Source: Limonium bicolor
Lineage: Eukaryota > Streptophyta > Magnoliopsida > Caryophyllales > Plumbaginaceae
Direction: 5' to 3'
DNA: 64,000 nucleotides
Assembly (NCBI GenBank): GCA_023374045.1
Contig: CM041777.1
Location: 486,539,766 to 486,603,765 of the forward strand
Each line of letters starts with the position of its first letter. The first letter of the stretch is position 1. A program made the position numbers and the translations under genes. Shown one piece after another: positions 1 through 12,351 of the stretch. The notes below the pieces were generated by a model that was given only the letters and a program-made list of their open reading frames with translations, did no database searches and was not told where the DNA came from.

Positions 1-314
1 AACTATCAACATATGGTTTTGAGATAGTCAAAGTACCACAAAGGAATTAACCTTGGTATTTACACTCCGGATTGAGCAGGAAAATACTGAGGCTATTACT
101 AAGAGTTCGTAACTGACAATTATTAACTCCAATAGACAATAAATAATTGAGACAAGGTTATAAATCTGTTTAAGTAATTTAGACAATTCCCCCGCTATCC
201 TAGGATACCTTTTTCCATCCATATCAATTAATTCACCTTATTTTACTGTGTTTATTATAGTTGCGCTGTTCCTAAAACAAATCAAGCTTGCCTCCGGCTA
301 AACCCCTTTTTACT
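1..314. other. Unassigned flank left of CACTA-1, probably LTR debris
   Basis: AT-rich sequence with no credible coding region. It is not related to the DNA that flanks the other CACTA-1 copy after 48550, so it marks a different locus from the arm 2 flank. On the minus strand its composition and a stretch near 270-300 faintly resemble the R/U5 part of Athila-type LTRs such as gypsy-2 (GGCTAAGGAGG-like text). I do not regard that as proof of origin. Confidence 0.3.
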
Positions 315-715
315 CACTGGTACGGCGCGAGGCAAAAGAGGCGGTTCAAACTGTCTAAAAATGACGGTTTTGAACCGTCTCTTATACCGTCGTCGTTTAT
401 TAGAGATTATTTTAAACGACGGTTCGGAACCGTCGTTTAAGAGGATAGCAAGGCGCGCGTCTTGGGGACTTTAAAAGACGGTTATAATAAAACCGTCGTT
501 TATAACCATGTTCCAGCGCGCGTAAACCTTCGTTTGTAGCCATGTTCCAGACGCGCGGAGTTTGCTATAAGAGACGGTTTTATGATAACCGTCTTTTAAA
601 ATCGTAGTATATAACACAGTTCTTTACCATAACCGTCTTTTATAGACTTTTGGCGGTCGCGCCAATTTTAATATAAGCGACGGTTTCTTATGAACCGTCT
701 TTTATAGTGTTTTTT
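315..715. repeat. CACTA-1 subterminal repeat array, left end
   Basis: At least eight copies of GACGGTT or its complement AACCGTC, many paired as short inverted repeats with the half-sites facing each other (for example around 362-382 and 417-442). In CACTA elements such arrays bind the TnpA-type protein. Against the arm 2 counterpart (48190-48550) this end shows numerous substitutions and about 200 bp of net length difference towards the gene side, far more than any other part of the palindrome. Confidence 0.85.
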
Positions 716-1033
716 TTTAAAAAAAAAATTCTTTTTTTTCTTTCCCTCTGTAATCACAAATGATTACATCCACAAAACCTGCGTAATATAGCAGCATTCC
801 CTCTGTACAACAATCATATTTCACCAAAATATGTAATGTGTGACATACTTCACACACAAATTGCCATTGCAATTTAAAAAGCTATAACACAACAATGACG
901 GCAGCAGCTAGCCCAACAGTTTAATCGATATTTTTTACACAAGTTAAACAAAAAAAGTCAGGGGTAAAACACATAATGACAGGACAGTTTTGTAGTCACC
1001 CTCTTTTTTGACCTCCTAGTGCTATCCATGAAA

Positions 1034-4000
1034 TCATTTTCCTCCTTTGAAACACTTGACGATAAACAAACACATCTGCTCTCTAACTAATTGCAGATCT
1101 CTGATCGAGTAAGTTTTGCCCGAGTTCTTGAAATGTTCTCGAACCTGTAGAGAACAAGATAAACAAATATGTATGTAAAGACACATATTTATTTGTTTTA
1201 AACAAAAATGATAGACAGATTTATAAAATGTATATGTAATGGAAAGTATAATATACCTCTTCATCTTTTGTGAGCTTCTCTATATTTAAGACAATTTCCA
1301 ACATGTATCGCATTACATAGTAACCACAACTCTTAGAGTCCATTTGCCTTGGACACTGACAAGTATATAGAAAACAAAAAAAACAGTCAAAAATAGCAAA
1401 TTACGACTAACACAATAATGATAAATAACTGTACCTCAAGATGAACAATTGAAAGGTTGTCAAACTGTTGAAGAACCGTCTTCATATAAGCACTGTTAAG
1501 TTCAAAAATTAAATCATTAATTCCGGTTCATCATATTATATAGACAAACAATAAGTTGCATTCATTAACTAACACTTACGCTTTGAACAAGTCGTCGATT
1601 TGCAACTCACGATACATTCGTAATGGGTCAAGCACAAGTAATTGTGATGTTGCCGTGGAGAACAGAAGGAGTACCCAATGGTTGCTACGATTGTAATTTT
1701 GAAAAGAGTTATCATATAATAATACAATAAGTCACAAACTTAACAAAACGAATTAAATGCAAGAGGGAGAGTATTACGCACGTCTGATGGAAAGGGATCA
1801 TCACATATCTACTACTGTTTTGAACAGCCTTCGTTAATCCATGCGACACATAGTTCCTGTATCCGGCCGGGTCTCTGTTTGCAGAATCTAATGATGTTTT
1901 TTCAGGGCATAAGAATGTCACCAAATCTCCAATTTTTTTATGACTCAATCTAGCTTTCAGATACCTTCAACAAATAATAATAATAATTAAGGTGGAATAG
2001 CAAAACAAAAACATAACAAGGTAGTCCTTAAATTACAAGTTATTTTATTAAAATTTATTTTCGAATGTAAGAAACTAAAAGTAACACTTACCGGGAATAT
2101 GCTTGGATGATAGATATATTCAACAAATCTCTACAGCATCTCTTTGATGTCCTCAAAATTTATTATTGTTCTTTGATCCGCTTCGTAATGGAAAAGCCAC
2201 TCAGGTAACAACACTGACACGCTAGTCATATGCAGACTCTTTTGCAATATCAGTTCATACAGCACCTTCTCATACTTCGCGAAATAGTTGATCACAAAGG
2301 GGGGACACACAAACTTCTTTCGCTGAGCTTCAGTAGTTACCTCTGTCTGCATATGTTCTTTCCCCTTGGATTTCTGGTTGCCCTCAGCCAACTGTGTGTT
2401 GTCTCGATCAACATCCATTGATTGGTTGATCTCTTCATCACGGTTTCCCAGTCTTCTCGTTTGATCAGGGATCTACCCAATCATATATAATACAAAGAAC
2501 AAAGAAGTTAAAACAATGTATACATTAAAGGGAAACCAATTCATAAAAGATTTAGACATACCTCATCAGTGATGACAATAAAACCGACTGGCCATGGTAC
2601 AATAGCACCCTTCCCATCAAATAGTGTCACTTTGCCATCAATATCCATGGGAAGAAAAGCATTCTCAAATCCATCAATGATGGTCTGCAGGATTACTCTA
2701 GCATAGAATGGGGGAAACGCTTGAGATTAATCAATGTAGTTGATGCTGATTGTAGCACAGTACCGTATGCAGCATCAACAGGATAACCATCAAGCGTGAT
2801 TTGCAGACGACATGTTTTTGTTCCTAAAATAATATAAAATTACAATTTAAATGTGAATAAGGCTAGTATTTTTTACACTCATTCATTTACCATGGCGAAC
2901 AAGATTAATAAAGACATACTAACCTTCAGATTAGCAAACGGATACGGATTAGAAGGGGCAGTACAACTAGATGAAGAAGCCGGTCGGGTTAGATCAGTTT
3001 GTTGGTTTCATCCTCCCAAAACCTTTGAAACAACCTCATTCACCCTCCGATCTACAAGTGCAGACACCTCATGCTCGGTCAGACTTTTGGAGGTGGACTT
3101 TTCAAAAACAAATTTCTGACGCACTTGTCCTCCGAAACCCCTAACCCTTCCAGGATGATCCTTTAATCCAAGAAGTTGATTCAGCGGATCATTTTGACTT
3201 GGTGGAGAAAATATATCTATCTCCCCTCGCTGGGAGGCTTCAGCCTAGTAAGATGATCCAAAAAATAAGCAATAAGTTATAAATTGTAAAAAATAAACTT
3301 TTAAACACAACTGTTATTATTGAACAAGTTAAACACTTACAATCTGAGCAGCCAACTCTGCTGTCTCTGGTCACGGGTGTACTATCTTCCCATCCTTATC
3401 TACTTTTGAGTGACCCAAAACGTAGAGCTGAACTCGGTTGGCTTCATACACAGTGTCGATGGGAACTTCAACGCCATCGTCATTCTTTTTTGTGAGCAAA
3501 CCGGCATCTTTCCACTTGGGAATGCTACTAGTATCCCTTCCGACCCATATACTGTTGAAATCTATTTTTGATCGGTTTGCCCTTGCTTTTTCTTGAACCT
3601 CCTATCAATACAAATCATTAAATTATTCATTAAAACAATATATACACATATTAAAATTTGTGTTATACAAATTTAGATTCAAACTTAAATATAGATTTTA
3701 TTAAAACAATGTATACCATGAATTGCTCCGACGTGTGAAACTTCTCAAACTCTTCCCATTCTTCCCGTGTGATCATGCCATCATAAAATATCCATGGTGG
3801 CACGTCACGCGATTTCCTGATCCAGTTCGCCACCTAGAAAGATCTGAACTGCCTCACCCGTGCACCTATAAGTGAAAGAACCGTCGTCCGCGCTTCATCT
3901 GGTATTTTGTACCGTTGTTGTACTTGCTGCCACATTGATTCCTTCACTTCTTCCTCCTCATGCCTCCAATATTTATTAATTGAACAACGAGATTTCGCAA

Positions 4001-4286
4001 GATTTCCTAACATGCTTGCGAACTCAGCTTTACAATTTCCCAAACTTCTGAAGTATTTATCCCAAATTAGATCAATATCTGCATCTTTCTTCAACCTCAC
4101 CCCTCTGCTCGGCCCCCTACCCTTTCGTTTGTTTGTCGTCGTCTGCTGTTGTGGCTGCTGCAGTGGCTGCTGCTGTGGCTGCAGTTGTGGCTGCAGCTGT
4201 GGCTGCTGCTGTGGCAGCTGTGATGGTTCATAGTCCATCAAACCCTCATCACAAAATAAATCTAGATCATCCATATCGATGTCCAT
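1034..4286 (-). pseudogene. CACTA-1 TnpA-like / Ulp1 (C48) protease gene, arm 1 copy
   Basis: Minus-strand counterpart of the gene modelled at 44374-47619. The N-terminus (from about 4286) is acidic, then glutamine/proline-rich, then has a plant Transposase_24-type domain. The C-terminal third is a Ulp1-like cysteine protease, a fusion common in plant CACTA elements. Visible exon pieces are 3834-4286, 2131-2418 and 1712-1948. An in-frame TAG after the residues QFRSF (near 3834) breaks it and is shared with arm 2, so the break predates the duplication. From about 2700 down to 1034 the protein differs from arm 2 at many residues: about 15 changes in the 78 residues of the 1712-1948 piece, although part of that piece is read through an intron. 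Upstream of 2700 the two copies are nearly identical. Probably non-functional. Confidence 0.75.
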
Positions 4287-4444
4287 TTTGAATCCTGCAT
4301 GCAGTATAAATAGAAGCATTAGATAATTAACAAGTAAATGAAACTAAGAAATAAATACAGAAAAAAAACTATCAATAATGGAAAAGCCATAAATAAAATA
4401 TTCAATGTCATTGATGGACGAAAGAAATAATAGATAAGCTCACA

Positions 4445-5395
4445 TTAATCAATCCACATTCCTTCGTCATGGTCTGACCGCACAAAATTTGTAATATGGT
4501 CCAACTCCGGTAAATGAATCGAAAGGCTTGGTATATCATCTTGCATGTCGTATTCATCCTCATCGACCAGACCATCCACACCAACTATTCCTCTTTTTCC
4601 TTGAAGTACAAAGGACCATCTAGGATTAGATTGGTCAGAAATGTAATATACCTGTTTCGCCTTAGTTGCAACAACAAACGGCTCAACTGTGGGTGTTGCA
4701 CCACCAAGATGAACTAGTTTCATACCATGTTTCTCCTCACGGTAACCATGTATGTTGTCAATCCACTTGCACCGAAACACACAAGTCTCATATGCGGTGT
4801 AATCTAGAACCCAAATATCTTGTACAACACCGTAATATGATTGTTTCAACCCCACTGGATTTTGACCCATACCTCTAACATTGTACATACTCTGGTAAGC
4901 AACCACATTGATGCCACTGTTTTGATTCATTGATTTTTGATCTTGTCGTTCCGTATAAAAATTGTAGCCATTTACGTCATACCCTTCGTATGAAACAACG
5001 TCAAGATTAGGACCAAGTGCCAACGTCTTCACTAATGCTGGCACTGTTGTTTACTGGTCCGAAAAAACTTTATCCTTGAACCATTTCACAAACGTTTTAT
5101 TCTGCTCCTTTTTTAGCCTGATGTCACTCATTGTTGGATTTTGTGCTGCAAGCAGGGACAGGTGCATTTCAAAATACGGTTCTACAATTTCAAGGTGACT
5201 CGGCATGGTCTCCCCTATTTTTCTTTATTTTCCCGGTTCTAAGAACCTCCACAACTTCTCTCAATAGGATACCATTCAACTCATCAAGCGCATCACTAGC
5301 AATTGCAACCAAATAATCTAGTAGCTTAGGCAAGTAAGGATCAAAATTGGGCGCACGAGCTTCCGGTATCTTCCATAATGCAACATTAAATGTAC
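4445..5395 (-). pseudogene. CACTA-1 TnpD C-terminal remnant (DUF4218/DUF4216-like), arm 1
   Basis: Residues such as LALGPNLDVVSYEGYDVNGY, then VFRCKWID and GKRGIVGVDGLVDEDEYD, match the C-terminal DUF4216 region of plant CACTA TnpD transposases. The preceding piece, read upstream of 5044, contains VEPYFEMHLSLL and NKTFVKWFKDKV and looks like the end of the DUF4218 region. An in-frame TAA directly after SDQ separates the two parts, in both arms, and would arise from CAA by C to T. The catalytic transposase domain that should precede is absent: 5400-7340 has no coding similarity that I recognise. The element cannot encode a full transposase. The C-terminal frame (4445-5044) is open here but frameshifted in arm 2. 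Confidence 0.8.
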
Positions 5396-7339
5396 CTTAT
5401 TCAGCAGCCCGGTGAGAATATATGCTAGAGAGAAGATGCAGCAGCCCGGAGATTATTATCACTGTAGAGGAGCGGTCAAAATAAGAGAATGAGATTGCAG
5501 AGCTTGTGTGTATTCTTAACTGAAGCTGAAAAGGTCTGAAAAAATTACCAATGGTTGCTACGAACACATATCTGATCGCTCACGTACTTTCTTGATGAGT
5601 AGGAGGTATGTTCTGTGTGTATACAAAACAAGTCATAAGCCCTATTACTATTTAGTCCATCATGTATCATCAACTTGTAGATTATACGCACCAATCAAGA
5701 TGAGTAGGAGGTATGTTCTGTATGTACTTTCTTGATGTTTGATAGTGAGATTGAATGTTAAAGTTTATCTTCATAATAAATAGGATACTTACAATCCACT
5801 TGATGGATGTTCGGTTGGAGTAAGTGTAATTAGTGAATGACATATTTTATAAAAAGTGGATTAATACTCTTCAACTATTCATAAAATAAAACTACAATAA
5901 CATGATCACCCGACAACCCATTTATTGTTTCCCCTAAACATCACTATTTAACCCATTAACAACTCGGGTTAATAAGCTGTTGAACTATACCTCCTATCTT
6001 CCCGTGTAAACATTTTAACAAACACCTAATCTGCACTCAATAGACAATTAAACCCGTAGATTCTAAGCAACCATCATTAACAACACAATAATAATAATCA
6101 ATCGCAAACCTTAATGCTAACCACTTACATAGAAGTGAGAAGAAAATCTTTCCCAACAGAATATGTAATTGTTGCAGTACCATTTATTTATCGCTACAGA
6201 GGCGCACCAACATGAAGATAATTCATTAACAAGCACTACAATCTGCTCGATTAAAACCACAACAGCTGCTCTTGAAGTCAATTCTCAACTCAGCCTATTT
6301 TTCTTTTCTTTCAGTTCTGAACAGCAAGAATATAATGCTGATGTTTTTTTTCTTTTCTTGAAACAGCAAGACTTCTACTGCATATAATACTTAATCAATT
6401 AGCTTCTAACGTTGACAGTAGCTCAAGGGAAGGGGATTCTTCACTGTTATATAAATTACATTCCAGCCTGAATTTTGACGTTGGTACAACCATGTCAATA
6501 TGATCATTCAGATTCTGTTTACATTAATACTAAAGCAAAATTACCTAGAAATGTCCATATGTACCATAAAACTTTCTTTAATACTTAAATGTTCTTAATT
6601 GCTCAATATAAACGCTAAGCACTTAATTCACTACACTAAAACTTTCGGTGAACTAAAACCAAGACTAAATTAATCACCTGTTTTCTGTTTTGTCAGAAGT
6701 TAGTCTCCCACCATCATACAACTTCAAAACAGAAGAACAATGACAGTTAGAATTGGCTAACAAATGCAGGGACTTTGCCACTGCTATAGTGCTTATCGAT
6801 TGTTTCAGGTGCTTATCGATTGTTTCGAAGACAGACACATCAACAAGTCTCCCACAAAGACAGACGCATCAATTGTTTCAGGTGCTTATCGATTGTTTCG
6901 ATTGTTTCAGATGCATTATAATCAAATTTATAATAAAATTATGCAGAGATTTTTTGAAGACAGACGCATCAACAATTTTTTGAAGACAGACGCAGAGAAA
7001 GAGAAGGGGCGACGAGTATATTACAGGTTCAGTGAGCAAGTGTTAGGGTATGGTGAAGGACATGGCGAGCAGAGAAAGAGAGGGGGCCGGCGACGCGCGG
7101 TGGTGTTAGGCGCAGCGGCTAGGGTTGAGACGAAGCAGGGGCAGCGACTGGATGAGGAGTAGGCAGCGACGGTGGTGGAGTTGAAGTTGATGGGCACCAG
7201 CAACAATGGCGGAAGACGAGCACAGAGAGGGAGGTGAAGGTTCGACTGAGAGAGGCACAGAGAGGGAGGTGAGGTTCGACTGAGAGAGAGCGGTGCGGGG
7301 GAATTGGCTGAGAGGAAATTAATTATGGCGGGCGAAATA
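5396..7339. other. CACTA-1 internal non-coding region with short repeats, arm 1
   Basis: No supported coding sequence. Contains repeated short phrases on the theme GATTGTTTCAGGTGCTTATC and AGACAGACGCATCAAC between 6790 and 6990, and a tandem duplication of about 33 bp rich in GGGAGGTGAAGGTTCGAC at about 7226-7290. This is where the catalytic part of TnpD would be expected, so a large internal deletion or replacement is likely. Confidence 0.6.
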
Positions 7340-7659
7340 AAAGGGGTTATAAGAGACGGTTCCTTAAAACCGTCATTTATTAAGCGTTTTAAAAGACGGT
7401 TTTTAAGGAACCGTCGTTTATTGTGCGTTTTAAAAGACGGTTTGAAAAACACCGTCGTTTAAGATCTATTACCGCCGAAAACTTCACGCTTTTAAACGAC
7501 GCTTGACCCCAAACCGTCTTTTATTAGTCGTTTAAAAACGACGGTTTATAATATCCGTCTTTAAAATTTAACCGCGCGCACAAAAAATTAACATTTAAGA
7601 CGGTTTTGTGTAGAACCGTCTCTTATAAGCCGTTATTTTTGTTATTTTTTCTACTAGTG
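7340..7659. repeat. CACTA-1 subterminal repeat array, right end of arm 1
   Basis: About eight GACGGTT/AACCGTC half-sites, often as facing pairs, ending in the terminal inverted repeat CTACTAGTG at 7651-7659. Nearly identical to the arm 2 counterpart at 40995-41320; the only differences I saw are small indels (for example AAGCGTCG here against AAGCGCGTCG there). Confidence 0.85.
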
Positions 7660-8551
7660 AAAGGATTTTGCAGAAAAACTGATTTAGAAGCCGTCGCCGT
7701 GTCCACTCTCATCTGTGTCACGTCCGGCTTTATTGGGTCGGACGTAGATCCGGACGCCTTGTCCTGGCCTTGTCCGGATCCGGACGTTGATCCGGACGCG
7801 GCTAAATGAAGGCCCACGAGCTGGTTTCTGTCTGTGAGAGGGGGAAGGTTTGCGGGAGAAGGTTTATGAATGGAGATGAAGGATTGTGGTGGATGAAAGG
7901 ATGATATGGAGAGAGAGGAGAGGGTGAGTAATGTTTAGACTCTGAGAGTCTGGGACGAATTGGAATGAAGACTGAGTGACTGCTTAAATAGGCTTAGGAA
8001 TAGACATAGGTTAGTGGAAGTTTGGTGTGTTCGTCATTAATTGAGGATGGCCGTGTATTAATAAACGCTGAGGTATGGGCTAAACCGCCGCTCGGCTGAT
8101 AATTGTGCCGAAAGCCTGATTATCAGCGTGATGCGTTTTTTATTTTTCATTTCTGTGTGACGTCCGGATCGCTGTCCGGATCCGGACGTGACACGGAACT
8201 TTTAGATCTGAAACTCGGAATATGTCCGGATCGCTGTCCGGATCTGGACAAGACAGAGAACTCTCGGATCTGGATTTTAGGTCATGTCCGGCTTGCGTCC
8301 GGCTATCTTGACCCGGACGTGACTAATCTTCACCTCTTTTTCCGATTCATTCCCCGTTTGTTGCGTTGTAATCCTTATGATGTAAAATCTTCATTTATCT
8401 GGGTTTTTCCTATACTTAGCATATAAAATGCATCAGTTCATATCAAACATCAATCTTAGGAAAAACACAGAATAAGTGAGAAACATTGCTTAAATTGTAG
8501 CAGATTATAAGGTAATTAAGCCCTTAAAGCCTATATGTTTCACACTTATCA
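7660..8551 (-). mobile_element. Gypsy-3 5' LTR fragment, arm 1 copy (U3 and R part)
   Basis: Inverted copy of 40102-40994. The LTR start TGATAAGTGTG reads on the minus strand from 8551, and the fragment stops at the CACTA-1 terminus, because CACTA-1 is inserted in this LTR. The rest of the LTR and the whole internal region of gypsy-3 are absent from arm 1. It contains two clusters of GTCCGGATCCGGAC-type palindromes at about 7719-7798 and 8159-8320. It abuts the copia gag at 8552. Confidence 0.85.
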
Positions 8552-10439
8552 AATACTCCGAGATTGCCTCAGCTAAAACAACCCAAGAGATTTGGAAAAC
8601 TCATGAGGTTACTTATGAAGGGAATGATAAGATAAAAAAGACTCGCATTGAGCTACTACTCTCTCATTGGGAGCTATTGAAGAAGGAGGAAAATGAGAGC
8701 ATCTCAGAATGCATACAAGGTTCACTAATCTTATCAATGAAATGTTAGTACTTGGAACAACAATCTCATATGAGGATCAAATCCGAAAATTCCACTGATC
8801 TCTTCCAGTTTCCTTTGACAGCAAAATCAATGCCATACAAGAAGTGCATGATCTCTCCAATATGTCTCTGGCAGACATGCTAGGATCTCTAATGGCCTTC
8901 GAGTTAAAACTACAACACCGGAATTCAAAAAGCACATCTAGAGATAGAGGGAAAGGCATTGCCCTTTAAGTAGCTGAAGATGATAGATCCGAGTCAGGAG
9001 ATAAAAATGATGAAATGGTCCTCTATGCTAAGAGGTACCTTCGAAAGTTCATAATAAACAAAATGAGGAAACGCAAGGATTCCAAGGAGTCCGATGATCA
9101 AAAGCAAAACAATGACAAATGTTTTGGGTGTTGAAAACATGGACATCATATCAAAGACTGTCCTCAATGATCCCGAGAGGATAACAACAAGGTCAAGAGG
9201 CCTGTCCGACGATCATTCAACAAAGGTTCAAAGAAGGAAGCATACGTTGCCGCATGGGGAGGTTCTGAAAGAAGTGATGACAATCAAACCTCAAATAACG
9301 ACATCTCAGAAGATGAGAAGGCTCACCCATGCCTTGATAAGGTGTGCTTAATGGCACAAGACAACGATGTCTCAAAATCAGAAGAAGAAGAAGAAGAAGA
9401 AGAAGAAGAACATAAGGTAAACTATTCTAAACTTAGAAGGAGAATTCAAAAGGCTGAACTTCTAGGACTTAGAAAGTTTTCTCTTACATTAGTTGATCGC
9501 CTAGGGGCATTAGAAATTGAAAACGATGAACTTTTGGAAGAAAATGAAAAATTGAGAAAACCTCGGATAAAGGCAAGATAGACAATCTCATGAGGACACT
9601 CATGAAATTATAAAGTGATTATAGAGAACTTCTCTCCGCTCATGAAAAATTGAACCATGAAAAACAACCTGAAATCGATGAATTAATTGTTGCTCTTAAC
9701 GCTAAGGAAAAGGAACTAACTGCCATCAAAGAAAAATATTTAAATTAGATGTTGGTTCTAAAACACCCATAAGGAGAAGCAGACGATAGGTTAGATATCA
9801 TTCAGAGACCAGTGGTAGAGATGTCTGCAGCCTATGCATACAACCTAGTCATCATAAATCCAATTGCTATAAGATGAGTTTTATGAGGCATTGGTAACTA
9901 AAGAAACTAGGACTAAAATGGGTAGTAAAAAATGATCATAGAACATCAAATGGTGGAAATGGATCCAACCTTTCTATGGACCCTAACCCACACCACTAAC
10001 GTGTTAAGTGTAGAATCAAGTGAGAATGGACCCCCGCTGATACATCGACAGTGGGTGCTCTAAGCACATGACAAGAGACAAAAGAAGTTCTTCTCACTCG
10101 AACCAGGGAGCCAAGGAACCATCTCCTTTGGCGACAACAAGAAAGGAAAAATCATCGATGTAGGTAAGGTTGGTATTACATCTGATTATGTCATAGATAG
10201 TGTAAATATAGTTCATGGTTTAAAATACAACTTGCTTAGCATTTCTAAAATTTGGGATAAATGGCAATTTAGTTCACTTCTATCCTACACATCGTAGCAT
10301 AGTAAGTAAGAACAAGGAAAAGAGTTGTTAAAAGGAAAAAGAGGAAAATGTTTACGTAACAAGTTTAGAGGATATTGACAGTCCAAATCTTCTATGCTTG
10401 ACTGCTTCAATAGATGACTCTATACTATGGCACAGAAGA
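8552..10439 (+). pseudogene. Ty1/copia (Sirevirus-like) gag and protease, interrupted, arm 1
   Basis: Reading three frames gives a UBN2-type copia gag (KYSEIASAKTTQEIW, then THEVTYEGND), a zinc knuckle near 9120-9165 with spacing CX2CX4HX4C broken by a TGA, a glutamate run and coiled-coil stretch (9342-9581, ALEIENDELLEENEKL), and a protease near 10040-10280 with DSGCSKHM and GLKYNLLSISK. The order and the acidic gag tail recall Sireviruses. The frame is broken many times. The 5' end was lost when the gypsy-3 LTR inserted into gag (boundary 8551/8552). At 10439 CACTA-2 interrupts the element just after the integrase-start residues ILWHRR; it resumes at 25411. Confidence 0.8.
9375..9411 (+). 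repeat. GAA trinucleotide repeat inside copia gag
   Basis: A run of GAA codons encoding 10 glutamates in the gag tail. The arm 2 copy (39241-39275) has one more repeat unit, so it is one of the few length differences between the arms in this stretch. Confidence 0.9.
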
Positions 10440-10735
10440 CACTACAAAAAAAGTACCATATACTAACACACACTTTTACTAACACATAGATTAATGTCTG
10501 TATAAGTATATCTTACCGACACATTATATATGTCTGTAAAAGGTAAATAATTTTTACTGACTCATTTATTAATATGTCAATACACACCATATTTTTACTA
10601 ACACAAGGTCACTAGTTTACTAACTTATAAACTTTTAAGTTAGTATAACACATAAGTTATCAATATTGATAACTCTTAATCAGTCACTCAAACTTGTTAA
10701 AAGAACAAAAAATTGGCGGTAATCTATATACTCTA
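10440..10735. repeat. CACTA-2 subterminal repeats, left end
   Basis: Multiple copies of TACTAACACA and its relatives (ACTAACTTATAA, TTAGTATAAC) plus TGTCTGTA/TACAGACA motifs in both orientations. The same words fill the other end (25085-25410). This is the expected TnpA-binding region for the family and is unrelated in sequence to the CACTA-1 subterminal repeats. Confidence 0.85.
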
Positions 10736-12249
10736 AAGTAAAGAGCGTCAACGCTCCTTCCCCTTTTCATTGATGATAGCGCCAAAAAGTTCCCCAATTG
10801 CTTCTACACCAGCGACCGAGAAGGAGAAATGGATTGAATGAAGTTGAAGGCTTTAATTCCGGAAAGAATAGGTGTGGATTGAATGGTAATGATTCTCGAC
10901 TTTCCCCTCAATTTCTTGATTAGGGTTTATGTTCTTCACTCTATTTCCTGTATCGATTCATCGGCTTCCTTCGCATCTGATATTATTGCTGTTTTGATTA
11001 TAGCAGTGCTGATTGTCGGAGTTTCTACTACCACCATCAGCGATTTGATTTTTTCCGGAACCGCCGAGCAGCCAATCTTGTACCCGTGGTATGTTGTTAT
11101 CGTCCTCCTCCTCCTCCAGTCTCCTCCGCATTTTGCAATATATTCTTTCTGTTATACGTGTGAGTGCTTCTGATGCTTGTTTCGAAGAGACTAATGCTGG
11201 TGACTGCTGAGTGTTTCTGATGCTTACTATACCAAGTTTTCCCGATGATTAATTTGTGCTTTTGCTTGTTTGGGAGGGACGTACTGATGCATTCGGGCGA
11301 GTGTAGTCATTCATCCTTTTGTTATTGTTCATTGGTCTCTGAAGAGTGATGACTTGTGCTTCATAAATGGTTAACTCATTAGTCTGCACATCAGTTCCTC
11401 ATCCAAATACCAATTTAATAATGATCTTCCAAATGAAGTAGTAACTTATTAACCAATAAGCTGTTAATGTTAAAGAATGGCTATGTCTCATATTGTGGGA
11501 AGCGTATTCATATATTGAATTAATAGAAAGTCTATTGAAAATACTGCCACACACACCAGAAAGTTAAATTCATATCCAGCATTCACCATATTATGCTATA
11601 AAAAATTTCTACTAAGATTTTTGTTTTAGGATGCGGTCCTTTTGTTTTTATTGTTGATAATACAGGTATTGTACAGTCTACTAATCTATCCTTTGAACTT
11701 CTTGGACTAATGCATTTCCTTTTTATAGAATTTAATCTTTGCCTTTTAAAAATTCATTTGCTCTCACTTCTGTACAGTCATGTTCGAAAATCCTTTGGAT
11801 GAGAAAGATTTTAAGCTTTCCATATGAAAATGAGGATGAAAATAAGTTGTTAATGTTACAGTATTTCCTAAATTACACAATAATGAAGAATAATTATCAC
11901 AGACTTTACAAGACTTTCAATCAATGGCTGTCATGCTAATCAACAATCATAATGTTACAGTATTTCCTAAATTACACAATAATGAAGAATAATCATCACA
12001 CACTTTGCAACTTCTGTAAATTTTAGATGAAATAGCATTTGTTATATCACCTATTTTCTAAGTTTATCCATGTAGGACCAAATGAACAAAGATTAGTTAA
12101 AATTTGTTCAAGCTTATACTATTATGCACGACCATCTTTTTGAGAATATACTATTACCTAAAGATTGTTTCATCCTTATATAGGCTCGTTGTAGAAGTTA
12201 TCCCCATGTCATGTTGAGTATGTTTTACATGTGAAGATTATTTCTTACT
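10736..12249 (+). other. CACTA-2 internal region with a 96-codon ORF
   Basis: Holds an ORF at 10883-11173 whose 96-residue product is hydrophobic (two possible membrane stretches, VLIIAVLIVGVSTTT and WYVVIVLLLLQ). The arm 2 copy at 37477-37767 encodes an identical protein. I do not recognise it. It may be a captured first exon or chance coding. The remainder (11175-12249) is AT-rich, intron-like DNA with a short direct repeat around the phrase AATGTTACAGTATTTCC (11848-11990). Confidence 0.45.
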
Positions 12250-12351
12250 TGTTTAGCTTTATTATGCCGAGCAAAAGTAAGTGAGCTAATAGCTAACTTC
12301 GATGATCCTGGTTGTCTTCAATCTCTTAATGCCGTCAACTTTGCTAAAGAG
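12250..12351 (+). pseudogene. Captured host exon upstream of EDR1-domain exons
   Basis: Translates as KVSELIANFDDPGC, LQSLNAVNFAKE and is followed by a canonical donor GTAAGA at 12352. It lies in the same orientation as, and upstream of, the EDR1-domain exons of CACTA-2, so I infer it comes from the same host gene. I cannot identify this exon on its own. Exon start is uncertain. Confidence 0.5.

Larger units (their letters stand above)
315..7659 (-). mobile_element. CACTA-1, arm 1 copy (En/Spm DNA transposon, decayed)
   Basis: The element begins with CACTGGTACGG at 315 and ends with CTACTAGTG at 7659, the complement of CACTAGTAG. Both ends carry arrays of GACGGTT/AACCGTC repeats, the usual subterminal layout of CACTA elements, where TnpA binds. 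The genes lie on the minus strand: a TnpD C-terminal remnant (4445-5395), then a TnpA-Ulp1 gene (1034-4286). The bases outside the ends are ACT on the left and AAA on the right, so no 3-bp target duplication is visible, unlike the arm 2 copy (TTT/TTT). The portion from 315 to about 2700 is much more diverged from arm 2 than the rest, so this copy looks like a hybrid of two CACTA-1 family members. Confidence 0.9.

Noticed and set aside
3907..4233. Cysteine-rich 108-residue protein on the plus strand
   Set aside because: It is the antisense shadow of the glutamine/proline-rich tract of the TnpA-like gene.
9094..9351. Separate 85-residue gene
   Set aside because: It is an out-of-frame reading of the copia gag zinc-knuckle region.
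10883..11173. Conserved functional gene because both arms encode identical 96 residues
   Set aside because: Identity is explained by the recent duplication of the arms, so it is not evidence of selection.
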